A DNA stretch of 64,000 nt. Source: Edaphochlamys debaryana (Eukaryota > Chlorophyta > Chlorophyceae > Chlamydomonadales). The first letter of the stretch is position 1; every line of letters starts with the position of its first letter. The position numbers and the translations under genes are program-made. Of this stretch, positions 12,668-23,346 are shown piece by piece. The stretch lies in contig JAEHOE010000158.1 of assembly GCA_016858145.1 (NCBI GenBank), positions 124,001-188,000 of the forward strand. The letters run 5' to 3'. The notes beneath the pieces are model-generated. The model was not told the DNA's origin, searched no databases, and was given only the letters and a program-made list of their open reading frames with translations.

Positions 12668-14302
12668 GCGGGGCGGGCTCCGCTCCCGCCGCCCACTCCC
12701 AGCGCCTGTGTTGCACGTAACGCGTGTCGAGGATTGGAGAGACCTAGATGGCAGCAAGGAGCGGAGAGGAGCTAGCTGTAGAGGCGGACGTGGAGATAGG
12801 GGCAGGCGCGTGGCCGCTGAGGCAGGAGGGGCAGGGCGGAGGCGTGGCAAGACTTGGCCGCGCCTGCGCTTAAGCTGGGGCTGTCTCCCAGCCCGTCTTG
12901 GCAAGCTATGTAGCTCTTGCTGTCCTCTCGGGCCGTTTCGCGGTAGCCGCAAAGAGTAGCTTTCTGGCGCATTTGCGTGAGGCCAGGAAGACGTGATGGG
13001 AGACTCGGTGTGACAGGAGAGAGAGAATAGATTCCGGTGTGTTGGCAATGGTACATGCATGGGACTGGGCTCGTGGACTGGGCTGTTGAGGGCCGTATGG
13101 AACGGGCGCGTGGCGCGAGGGCCACAGCAGGAAGGTGGGCGCAGGAGGGGGGGGGGCAATGCAATGTGCAGCTAGCCGGGTGGTCAGGAGGGGGGGTGCT
13201 CGTACAGGGAGGCGGGGGGGTTCCGCTCGCAATGGGGGAGTGAGTGGCAGCGTGGTCTGAAGAGGGGAGGGAGGGAGAGGCTGGTGGAGGGAGGTGCAGG
13301 CGACGCCAGTGTAAGCCGATCAGGGCCTGTTGCTGCGCCTCACACGTGGTATCAGAAAGTCATTCAGGGTTGTGCCAGGGGTTGTGCAACTCAGATGGCT
13401 TAGCTTGCCGGTACGCAAAGGCCAGATCACAAGCTCGGCTATCGTCATCATACAGGTCTTTGCCATCGTTCTCTCGCTCTCTCGACCGATCACCAGCTCC
13501 CGCTTTTCACGCCTTCCCCACACTGCTCCCAAATCACCTCCCCCTGCCCCCTTCGACGCAACGCCGCCCCCAGGGTTCGCCAACACAATGCCCCGACGCA
13601 GCCACAGCAGTCCCCCGGCCCAAGCAACGCTCCCCTCGACTGCACAACCGTAACCTCCTCTCCGCCCCACGAGGCGCCTGCCCCCGAGGCCCCAGCCCCC
13701 CTGCCAGCAGGCCCCTGCGCGCTGGGGGCACTCGCCTGGCCTCTGCTGTGCTACAACCGCGCAGCCCGCCTAGGCGGTGCCTGCCCCTGCCCCCGAGGCG
13801 CCTCCCCCTGCCAGCAGGTCCTTCCGTGTGAGGGGCACCAGGGTGACTGGCACTCGCTCCAGGAGCCACCGTGTGGTGAAGTTGTATCTGGGGGGGGGCG
13901 AGGTGGAAGGGGGATATTGGGGTCAGCGACGGCGGGAAAAGGTGGCTGCATGGAGCAAGCGTTCGGCAGGTGATCAGAACGAAGGGACGGGAGCGCGAGC
14001 CGAGCTAAGCTGAGCTGGGCTTAGCCCTGCAAGCCGTTTGCCCTAGCGCAAAAGCTACCCAGAGGCCTTCCGCCGCGCCCCATCCCTCAAAACCCTAGCC
14101 ATCCTTGCGATGGGACCTATGTGCTGGATCCAGATCGCATGGGCGGACGTGGCCGGACGGGGGCAAAACGGGGCACGTCAAAGCTTGGTACCAGTATCAT
14201 GGGCTGACCCGCTCGGCATCTCTTGTGCGCCCCGCCCCAACGGTGCGAAACGCCGCGTACGGCCCACGCCTACACGCGGTGTACGACAGTACGGCAGGTC
14301 AC
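12668..14302. other. Convergent intergenic region (3' UTRs)
   Basis: This lies between the stop of the sulfotransferase gene and the stop of the minus-strand cyclophilin gene. A TGTAA motif at 13310-13314 could end the plus-strand transcript. Around 13666-13850 there is an imperfect direct repeat (cctgcccccgaggc ... ctgccagcagg). I see no convincing coding exon. Confidence 0.5.
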
Positions 14303-17258
14303 TCACGCGTCGGTGCTGTTGCGGTACGGCTCCAACGGGATGAGGGGGACCACGGACTTCATATCCTCCTCCTGTGGGATGGACGGATGGACCATTGCTT
14401 GGATGGTTGGCAGGTGGGCGGGTGGGTGGGTGAAGGCGTCTGGCGGTTGGCGCCCCTTGGGGCTTGGGCCGGCCGACGCACTTCTCAGACGGCTCACTCC
14501 TCCGCCCCTCAAGATGGGCTAAAGCCATTGTACACGTCTTGCGCCCACCCCCCACCCCTTGATCAGGCACCAACTGCGACCCCCCGCTCCCCCTCCCCCA
14601 AGGCCTCACCTCCACCCGGGCGAACACCAGATACAAACCCTCGGCAAGCATGCCTAGGCGCCCTGCCTTCACCGCCCCCCCCCCTTCTCCACCCTCTCTG
14701 CCTCTTGGGGCACACCTCCACGCTCCCCCCCCAGCGCTCACCTCCACCTGGGCGAACACCGTGAAGGCCGCACCCCATTCGGTGTGGTCCACCTGCGAAG
14801 GGGAGGGACAAGGGAAAGGAGAGGGTTCAAAGCCAAGCGCATGGCCAGTGCATGGTGGCACGATGCCGCCGCACAGCGCGCCGCGGCTGATACGTTTAAA
14901 TGGCGGCAATGGATGCGCTCGGGTCCATAGAGCCAGGGAAGCTGCATCAACAGCTGCTATAACTAGCTACTGTGTCGCTCACGGCTTGCCCTCGTATTCT
15001 ACTTCGTTCCTCCAGACGCCCATGCCGCACAAACCGATCCACGACACATCGCCTCCCCCGGGTTAGCCAAACCCAAACGCACCGTTCCGATGAAGTAGTC
15101 GGTGCTGCCCGCTATGAAGGCCGCCGTCCCACGGCTGAGGGCGTGGGTGGAAGGAGGGATCAGGGAGGGCCGGGGGTGTGAAACTCAGGCCTGGACTTGC
15201 GGCTGGGTCCTACTGCAGTCTGGCACGAGCCTCTCAGATTAGAGATCCACGAGCCTAAAAGACCGAACACCCGCCTCGCAACGGGTTTGGAGTTGGCTTC
15301 GGTCAGCTCAGGCCCCCCAGTCGGCTGCTGTAACCGTGACACCCCTGCTGTGGGCCTTGTGCTCAGCACAGCCTCCCACCCACGCCCATGCCCCCAAGGG
15401 CCGATCCACTGTGCCGCTATACGGGTCTGAGACCCCAGCCCGTATGGTTTGGCGACGAGTGCCCCCAAGGGTGCCTCACGTGACGGCACGTGCGCCGGGG
15501 TTCTCCTGCGTAACGCCCGTCTCCAGTACGGGGATGCCGCCCTGCAGCAGGCCGTACGGCGGGCCGTAGAAGCCGTTTACGCCCCAGTTCTGCGGCGGTT
15601 GGCGGTTGGGACAACATGGGGGCTGAGTCAGAGGGGTGGTTGGGTAGTTGGGGCCCGATGGCCAACAGCCGGATAGCCATTGGCCCGATGACTTTGAAGC
15701 ACAACCGGCCAGTCGTCCGCTGCGCCCGTAAGTTGCCACGGCAACTCAACAAGCGGCGCCTCGCGAACCTACAGGTATCGGCCCTTGCGCGCTTGCCGCT
15801 GGGCGGGAGCTATGTGGTGACGCCCCAGTAGCGCCCTACACCCCTACAACCCTTGGGTGCGTGAACCCAGCGGCGGCGGACGGAACCGGCATCAAAGGTG
15901 CCGGGCCCGTGATGGCCCAGGCCTATCCCTTCACGCAGAACTCCATGCATCAAGGGGTGCCCGGCTGGGCGCATACCTGTAGGTAGCCCCGACCCGATCA
16001 CACGTCGTCATGCTCGCAACACGGACCCCGCCCACCACCCACGCACGCCAACGCCGGGGGCCCGACCCCCCAGCTGACTGAGTGACTGTCGGCCCTGCTC
16101 CCTGGGCCCCCCGTCCCCCTCCAGGCAGCCATGGCGCCACGCGGCGTCCCGCCGCCCCCCCCCTCCCCCCTCCCCCTCCCCCCTCTCGCCTCCCCCCTCC
16201 CCCCTCCCCCTCCCCCCTCTCGCCTCCCCCCTCCCCCCTCCCCCCCCTCCCCCCTCCCCCTCCCCCCTCTCGCCTCCCCCCTTCCCCCTCCCCCCTCTCG
16301 CCCCCCCCCGCCCCCCTCTCGCCTCCCCTCTCCCCCCTCTCGCCTCGGGCGCTGGCTCGTGGCGGTACCAGCTGCACCCGGGGCACGCACGCATCTTGCC
16401 CGCCGCGGCCCGCGCCACCGCCTCCGCCGCGTTGGGCGCCCAGTCCCGGCGCAGGTGCAGACGGATCTGAGCGTAGGGGCGGCAGAGAAAAGGCAGAGAG
16501 AGGAAAGGAGGGGTGCAGAGCATGAGAGGTGGTGAGCCTGGCGATAGTGAGGAGGACAGAGGAGGCGTGCGCTTCCGTAGCGTCCGGCTGCAGGCGCGAG
16601 GGGGGAGGGGGAACGCGTTGGGATGCGGCAAAGAGCTGGGCTCCGGGTCGCTTCCCAGGCTCTGACATGTCTGGACAGGATCTCACGCCCCCCAGGGGTC
16701 ACGGCTCGCGAAACCCGCGCTGCACTTCGCAGATGGGGCTTCGTGCCGCGCCGTCGGCCCCGTAGCAAACCCCCCGGGGGCTGCATGGCATCCGCCCCCG
16801 CCCCCCTTGCGCCCATACACATCGAGATAGGCGCCATCCCCAATGCCAGACCCTCCCGGCATGTGCTGCTTGCCGCGCGCGGCTCGGCGGATCCCTTGGA
16901 CGAGGGGAGCGGGCTCCGTCAGCACTGCCGTCCCTGCCGTCCCTGCCAACGTCCCCCGTCTACCCAACAACCCCCGCAGTGGACTTTGTGGCCAGCGACG
17001 CCCCACCTGCCCATACGAGGACTGCACCGCGACCGCCACGACGTCCGCCGGGTTCACGTCCTCTTGAACGCGAGCCACTGCAGCGCGTTGGCACAGAAAG
17101 CGCCTGGTCACATGCATGCCCCCCGCATACGCAAACCAGTTCAAAGTAACGTTCTTGCCTTCGCTGTAGTTTATAAATGCATCCTGGCGAGCGTCGTCAA
17201 GCCCTCGCGCCCCGCCCGCTAAAGACAGCAAGAATGCCAGGAGTGCGAGTTGCAACAT
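14303..17258 (-). CDS. Secreted cyclophilin-like peptidyl-prolyl isomerase
   Basis: Six-exon minus-strand model, 218 aa: 17258-17007, 16466-16344, 15589-15480, 15134-15083, 14792-14742, 14371-14303. The start ATG is followed by a clear signal peptide (MLQLALLAFLLSLAGGARG). An NVT glycosylation site and a low-similarity N-terminal segment come next. From about residue 85 the protein resembles plant-type divergent cyclophilins: IRLHLRRDWAPN, CPGCSWYRHEP, FYGPPYGLLQGG, STDYFIGT and HTEWGAAFTVFAQVEEEDM. The FFI/TEW-type core and an Arg in WYRHE match the usual catalytic positions, so activity is possible. Likely role: protein folding in the secretory pathway (inference). Exon 2 appears to end at a GC donor (GAG|gcgaga). 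The large intron it opens holds C-rich repeats. Confidence 0.75.
14595..14645 (-). repeat. Copy of an exon-donor junction inside the last cyclophilin intron
   Basis: Minus-strand ggtgttcgcccgggtggaggtgagg near 14600-14630 copies the end of the exon at 14742-14792 with its donor (ggtgttcgcccaggtggaggtgagc). It is the same kind of splice-junction duplication as in the neighbouring sulfotransferase gene. Confidence 0.75.
16150..16345. repeat. Pyrimidine-rich tandem repeat (plus strand C/T)
   Basis: Repeated units such as ccccctctcgcctcccccct run for almost 200 bp inside the intron after cyclophilin exon 2, directly abutting the proposed GC donor. It is purine-rich on the transcribed sense strand and could form triplex DNA. 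Confidence 0.85.
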
Positions 17259-18216
17259 GGCAGCCGGTGCTTCGAGATATATCTCAGGTTCAGCTTCGCC
17301 GTGGGCCGTGTGCTTTTTAGCCTCGCGAAAGCGCCGTGGGGACATTGACTCGTCCAGCACTGCCGTACGTGTCTTGCCGTACAGGTGCTGATGGCACTAT
17401 GGCGGTGTTGGAAGAGTTGCCTGGTAGTTGCTTGCTGCAGCAGGTCAAGGTTGCAGGGTGCGTGGGGATGTGGGCGCGTGGGAGGCAATGGGGGGCATCG
17501 GGGGCATCGAGGGGCATCCACGACTTGGGTTCGTGTGGTCACCGACTTGCCGGTCACAGGAGACCGCAGCGTGGACACAGAAGCCTCAGTTGGCAGGACT
17601 CGTGCGGGCAGGCTGCATCATGGGGAGCTGGCAGTTCCTCTGCAGTTCCCAGCCCGGCCCAGGCGTGCCGTTGAGGACCCTGGTGCAGACCGGGCGTCAG
17701 GGGCGGCCGCGTGGTGCTTGACTGGGCAGGGTCTGTATCGGCCGAAATCATAGCGTCACAGGGGGAGCGTGGTTGCCCGCCTGGGTGCACCGTCCGGATG
17801 TTGCGGCCACGCATCCCTTTGTCACTGGGACAGACTCACGCGTGAAGCTTAAAACGCAAACGCAAGTGATGGTCACAAGATCAGCTTCCCGAACGAGTCG
17901 CTGGCTGCGTCGTGCAAGCGCGCGGCCTAGGCCCAGGTGTGGCCCGCTGGAGGCCCGCGTTAGCCCCCACATCGGGCCCGATTAAGGCGCGGGCCTACAT
18001 GCCCAGAACACATAACAGCGCTTGTGTAGGCCAACGGAGCTCTCCAGCCACATCATTTTACAAGGAGGCCTGCCAGCGGCCTGCATTCCGCTTGCCACCC
18101 GCGGGCCGCGAACCCGAGGGTTTGTCACCTTCAGCTAGCGTTCCGGACCGCGCCTCTTGTCGGCACCCTTGTGGTCTTCGAGGGTCATAGAGCTTCGTGC
18201 TGTGCCCCAGGGCAGG
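17259..18216. other. Divergent intergenic region
   Basis: Shared upstream region of the cyclophilin-like gene (-) and the kinase-like gene (+), about 960 bp. A gatatatctc sequence at about 17276-17285 lies just upstream of the cyclophilin start. I found no exons here. Confidence 0.5.
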
Positions 18217-21200
18217 ATGGGGAACACTCCATCGTCAGAGTTCATGGGGGTTCCCTGCCACGCCTGCGGCTGCAATCTGCCCGCTAACAACCGGAACTAC
18301 CTCTGGAAGCGAGACATGTTCGTCTTCTACGACTCGCACAAACCCGCGGTGAATGCTTACGGAATCGGCTTCAAGAAGGTACGCTGGTCGACGTTGCGCA
18401 AGAAGCGATGTAGTCAGGAAAGCTTTCAAGGCTATCAACAGCTGCACCAGCCTCCCTGACCCCTCGCTGGGCTTCAGCGGGCGTGTGATAACCCACCTCA
18501 ACCCGCGCCTTCCCGCGGGGCTCCAGCGGACGTGTGATAACCCACCTCAACCCGCGCCTTCCCCGCCCTTCCCCGCCCGGCCCTGGTGGACCAGGACGCG
18601 GAGCCGCTCTCCGGCGCCCACAGGAACCAGTACTACTACACCCTGCAGTACGTACGGCGCGCGCACCAGCCGGAGGGCCCGCCCTACAACTACCTGTGCG
18701 TGCCGTGCTTCCTCAAAGATGCCACTCATTTCGAGCTCGACAATGTCAACCGGCTCTGCAAGAAGCGGAGCATCGGCCTAAAACCGGAAGATGCCGCCCG
18801 AGCCAGTCCCGCAACCATGCGCTGGCTCGAGGAGCTGCGCAACGGCCCAGGCCTCCCTGGACCCCCGCCCTCCGCCCCTCCTGATTCGCCATGTGATGCC
18901 GCCGACGCGACGGCGGCGCTCGAGGCCTTCTCTGCCTCCTCCTTCGCCTTCGACCTCCACCCAGCCTCCCAGCAGCCGACGCCCAAGGGCCCCTCCCCCC
19001 AGCCCCTGGCCTGGGACCACTCCTCCCTGTACATGGGTGGGTGGACAGCGTGCATCACTCGCCTCGGTATTGTTTTGCAGTTCCGCCTTTCGGCCGCTTT
19101 CGGAGAGAACACGCATGCCGATAGCTCCCCCTCCCCCTCAACCCCCAACTACCGCAATCCCCTGGCCAACAGGCAGCCCCTACCAAGCGATCCCCTGACC
19201 GACCGGCGTGTCTAACCTCTAACGTCGTGCCCGTGCGCCCACTGCAGATAACTTCGCCGCCCATACGGAAGCCGTCTCTCCGGATCGCTGCGACGGCACC
19301 GCCACGGTCTCGTCGCAGCCGGCCCTGCTGGCGCCGCCGTCCCCCAGTGCCAAGGAGCGACCCGGGGGCGCCCTGCGGACCTCCGACGCCGGCTGCCTCC
19401 TCAGCTCTGGTACGCATCACCTGGAAGACCGGGACGGGGGAGGGCGTGTGTGGGGCGCCCTGTCGTGCGACCTTGAGCATCCCTCCAGCCGACACTGGGG
19501 CCCTTCCTCTGCTCACCCCTCGCCCCTTACCCACCACCGCATCCATCCATCCCCTTCGCCCGTCTCTTGCCCTTGCCCACCGCCCGCAGCCTCTCGCCCA
19601 GACACGCCGGTATCCGATGACGATGAGGACTGGGCCATGGCGCTGAGCCCCGACCCCGCCCAGATGCAGGCGGCCGAGGAGCTCGAGGTGCCCCTGTGGG
19701 CGCTGGGGCGGGACTTTGTCCTCGACCGGCCCCTGCAGCTGCTGGGCGTGGGGGTGTCGGGGCGGGTGGTGGCCGGAACCACTGTGCGGTGCGGCCGGCA
19801 GGTGAGCGCGGGGCACAGCGGGGCGGGGCAGGGGAGCATGCATGCATGCACGTGGCGAGCCAGGCATGGCTCTGTGTACGGTAGTGTGATCGGCAAGTGA
19901 CGATGGCCCCTCGCCCGTTCCCTGCATCCGCCCCCCCCCCCTCCTCCAGGTGGCCGTCAAGCTCCTGCCCATGGCCCACCTGCCCGAGGCAGTGGCGCCC
20001 AACCTCGCCGCCGCCGCCCGCGCCGCCGCCGCCTGCCGCCACACGGCCCGGCTGCTGGGCCTGGCGCCGGTGCGGCTGGAGGCCGAGGCGCACCTCGCAC
20101 TGGCCATGCAGCGCTACCCCGGCTCCCTGCCTGCGCTCATGCGCGAGCAGCCAGGTGAGCGGGCGGGGAGCAGGAGGGGAGCAGGAGGGAGGCGGGGAGG
20201 AGGAGGGAGGCGGCCGTATTGAGAGCTGTATGCATTCGGCTGTGCCCCTGAAATTTCATTGTCTTGTCTTGTCCTTCCTTGCCTTGCTTGCTTCCGCACT
20301 GCAGGCGGCTGCCTGGGCGGCGGTCGGGCGCTGCTGCTGGCTCGGGACCTGCTGCACTGCCTGGTGGAGCTGCACGCACAGGTGAGCCCGGGCTGGGCCT
20401 GGCTACAGCTAGGGCGGGCCTGGGATGGGCCTGGCCTGGGTCATTGCTTGGCCCGCCGGAAGACCCGCTGTGGCCTTGCTCTGGCCTGACCACATGCTGT
20501 GATGCATTTTCATCCCCAAACCCCAACTCAGGGCCTGGCACACGGTGACCTGAAGCCCTCCAACGTGTTGTTGGACTCAGCCGGGGCTCCGCTGCTGTGC
20601 GGCCTGGGCCTGGCGCGCCTTCTGGAGGCAGGGCCGGAGGAGCTGGCGGGGGCACGCGGCCCCGAGTGCTTCACGTAAGGCCACGCACTTGACCGAGGGA
20701 GGAGAGACAAGGGAGGAGGGGAGCGGCAGAGGGAGGAAGGAAAGCTACTCAACAGGCGAGGGGCGGCATTAGTTTTACAACTCTTGTATCAGCCGCAGTT
20801 TCGTCTCCATCCACGTGATATCATCCCTCCGCCCCTCGCCGGTACCCCCACCCCCCTTCGTTCCGCAGGGCTCCCGAGCAGCAAGGCTCCACGTCGCCCC
20901 CCTCCCCCCCGTCCGATATGTGGGGCTTAGGGGCCACTCTGGCGTTCGCCGCCACAGGCCAGGTGCGGTGCGCACGGGGCTTCATTGCTCGAGACCTTGC
21001 CCCGTTTGATCGGTGCCTTCTATGCTGGATCCCCCCCCGCCCGCACGTGGCATCACGTGTAATCACGAGCCGTCCCTGCCCTTCCCTGCTCTGTCCCACA
21101 GCCGCCCGTGTGCACGGAAGATGCAGCACCCCAGGGCGCCGCACCGCTCGGCCCCGAGCTGCCCCCGCCGCTGCGCTGGCTGGTGACGGCATGCGGTCAG

Positions 21201-21287
21201 GCGGACCCCGCCGCGCGGCCCACCGCCGTGGAGGCGCTGAGGCGGATCGAGGGGGCGCTGTTGCGGACAGTGGCGGAGCAGGAGTGA
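18217..21287 (+). CDS. Cysteine-motif protein with a degenerate protein kinase domain, possibly N-myristoylated
   Basis: Nine-exon model, 560 aa: 18217-18378, 18595-19036, 19248-19409, 19590-19801, 19950-20154, 20305-20381, 20532-20674, 20869-20962, 21102-21287. The start MGNTPSSE fits an N-myristoylation signal (Gly2, Ser6), suggesting membrane attachment. CHAC near residue 14 and CVPC in exon 2 could form one metal site. A low-complexity linker (about 140-260) precedes a protein kinase fold from about residue 285: a VAVK lysine (330), a catalytic loop HGDLKPSN (424-431; HGD instead of HRD), and an activation-segment end TAPE (468-471) followed by DMWGLG. The metal-binding DFG is replaced by CGL (443-445), so it is probably a pseudokinase or very weak kinase. 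A TGTAA lies at 21981. Confidence 0.8.
18470..18580 (+). repeat. Tandem duplication in intron 1 of the kinase-like gene
   Basis: cttcagcgggcgtgtgataacccacctcaacccgcgccttccc is followed directly by a second copy starting ctccagcggacgtgtgataaccc. The unit is about 50 bp and each copy contains a CAG acceptor-like site. Confidence 0.85.
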
Positions 21288-22403
21288 CGGCGGCAGGGGA
21301 AAGGCAGAGGAAGGCATGCAGGGGGCAGGCGTAGCGTAGAGGAGTGGGGGCTGCACGTCCAAGGAGGAAGTGAGGTGTCACCCCGGACGTTGATGGAAGG
21401 TTTGGGGCTGTGGATACCGGTACATGTTCCTACATGCGCGTTCACGGGGTTATCGATGGCGGCAAGTTTGAGGTGGAAACAGGTGGTCCTGTCAGCTTGT
21501 CTGCTGCTGGGTGAGCTAGAGCTCCTCCACGTGGCGAGTTGCTGGCGTTGCCCGGGCGAGGCGTGTGTACCTTGCTGTGATTGAGATCGGCTGTGGCTTT
21601 GAATGGCCTTGCATGCACCGAGCGCGTTCACGGGGTTATCGATGGGGGCAAGTTTGAGGTGGAAACAGGTGGTCCTGTCAGCTTGTCTGCTGCTGGGTGA
21701 GCTAGAGCTCCTCCACGTGGCGAGTTGCTGGCGTCGCCCGGGCGAGGCGTGTGTACCTTGCTGTGATTGCTTGCGAGATCGGTTGTGGCTTTGAATGGCC
21801 TTGCATGCACCGAGCGGAAGCCGCGGTATCGGGTGCCGGTATTCGAGTTGATACGGCACGCCCCTGCACGCCGGATGCGGTTGGTCCGGGGGCGCAGAGG
21901 AAAGCGGCTGTGTGTATCTTTCACTATCGCTCGCAAGACTTGGGCTCGTGATGTGCAGGCGCCGCTTGCGCTACAATCAGTGTAACAAGAGTGATTATGT
22001 GTACCGATGTGTTCCGGCGCACCGGCGTCTAGTTGACGGTCTTAAGGCTCATGTCTTTCTGCTATGATACACAGGAAAGGAGGATAGCGCGTTGCGGTTG
22101 AGACAGTTTGCGACAGGTTGCACTTCCGGCGCGCAATCGGGGGCCGGCATTACCAGGGCTTACCATATAATGCCGGGTCTCAGGACGCGCAGCACACCCG
22201 TGCTTACAGTCCCAAACACGCACGCCGATAGCACACATCCTTATTTCGGCGTTGCCCGCCGAGCCAACACGTGGCGAGCCGCAATGGGCACTCTATTTGC
22301 ACTTTTCTCGGTCTGCCTCGCGTCCATGTCGGCCGTGACTGCTGCTGCAGCAGGAGGCCATGGCAGGGCGCTCTTGAGCTGCGCGAACGATTGCGTCGTC
22401 CAC
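21288..22403. other. Convergent intergenic region (3' UTRs)
   Basis: Between the kinase-like gene (+) and the small secreted protein gene (-). It holds the tandem duplication at 21436-21817 and TGTAA motifs for both strands (21981 plus; 22204-22208 minus). No exon is visible. Confidence 0.55.
21436..21817. repeat. Tandem direct duplication, unit about 186-196 bp
   Basis: Copy 1 is 21436-21621 and copy 2 about 21622-21817. The two are nearly identical, from gcgttcacggggttatcgatg to ccttgcatgcaccgagcg. The main difference is a short insertion (cttgc) near 21770. The high identity implies a recent event. Confidence 0.9.
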
Positions 22404-23302
22404 TTACAGCCCCTCCTCGTCGCTCCCCTGCCAGCTGACGCTCGGCTCAGTGGTCGACTCGACCAGCTCGGAGCTGTCCCCCTCGCCCACCTCCTCCTGC
22501 GGCACCTCCTCGCCCTCGCCCACCTCCTCCTGCATCTCCTGAAGCACCTCCTCCCAAGGCTCAGGGCCCATTGCGTAAAAGGCCATCCAGGCGTACTCGA
22601 GCTCTCTCCAATCCCCAACGTACATGTCACTGGCAAGCCCCTCAACAATGGGGAAATCATCATAGAGAGTGAGGTGGTCTGTGTACGGGGAAAAGATGCG
22701 CAGCCCACTTGCCAACATGCGCGCCATGAACTTGAAGGGGTCCAATGACCCCTTAAACACATTGCAGCAACCGCAGCAGGGCACACCGTTGCGAAAGCCA
22801 ACAGATACACCCCACCGTGCTGCTTGCTGCGCATCCGAAAAAATGTGGCTGTAATCGAAAAATTGAAAAAATGCGAAGACGCCTCCTCTGAAGACGCCTC
22901 CTCCAGCTTAGCAGCCTCCAGCTTAGCAGCCTCCAGCTTGAGCTTGTCGTATGCAGCTTTGTCCAGTTGTTCCTTTGTGGGGCAAGGTCGCGGTCACGTC
23001 GCGGCTCTGTGACTTCCGCGCTTGCACTCGCGCATTCGGTAACACTGCTCACCTTCGGGCATACCGTGCTTGCCCTTGCCGCCGGAATGTAGTCTTTCGG
23101 CGTGGCGTGCTGCGCGCAGAGCCTGCAGGTCTTCCATCGCCTGCCTCCGTGGCCTTGCCGCTGCAGGGTTGCTGGGGCCCGCTGCAGGGTTGCTGGGGCC
23201 CGCTCCAGGGTCGTCAGGTGGCGCGGTGCGTTTGGGCAGGGCTGCCGCGAGCGCGACGATGCAAAGGAGGACGAGTGAGAGTGAGAAAAGCTTGCGCGCC
23301 AT
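22404..23302 (-). CDS. Small secreted protein of unknown function
   Basis: Two-exon minus-strand model, 249 aa: 23302-22998 and 22848-22404. It starts with a clear signal peptide (MARKLFSLSLVLLCIVALAAA). A Pro/Ala segment with a repeated GPSNPAA follows, then a basic stretch. The second exon reads HIFSDAQQAARWGVSVGF, then CCGCC, and ends in an acidic tail rich in Glu/Val (EEVGEGEEVPQEEVGEG). The intron uses donor AC|gtgacc and acceptor ttacag. The TGA within gTGAcc is therefore intronic. I do not recognise the family. The gene is divergent from the cysteine-rich gene that follows, with almost no space between them. A minus-strand TGTAA sits at 22204-22208. Confidence 0.6.
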
Positions 23303-23346
23303 GGTAAGAGTAGTAGTGCAGTAAGGCTATAAAGACTGTAAGGACC

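Noticed and set aside
15845..15965. Minus-strand open stretch MHGVLREGIGLGHHGPG as an extra cyclophilin exon
   Set aside because: It has an acceptor, but its phase does not join the flanking exons, and its sequence does not fit the cyclophilin alignment between WYRHEP and FYGPPY.
16150..16345. Arg/Gly-rich coding region on the minus strand (RGG-like)
   Set aside because: All three frames give simple repeats because the DNA is a purine tract. It is better explained as an intronic repeat.
22404..22848. Resemblance of CCGCC...YDDFPIVEG to the C-terminal half of GDSL lipases
   Set aside because: No GDSL nucleophile block is present and the spacing does not fit. The similarity is too weak for a call.
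22991..22999. In-frame TGA in the minus-strand secreted protein, possible selenocysteine
   Set aside because: The TGA lies within a donor (AC|gtgacc) of an intron of about 150 bp that ends ttacag. Splicing restores phase and gives a long open second exon.
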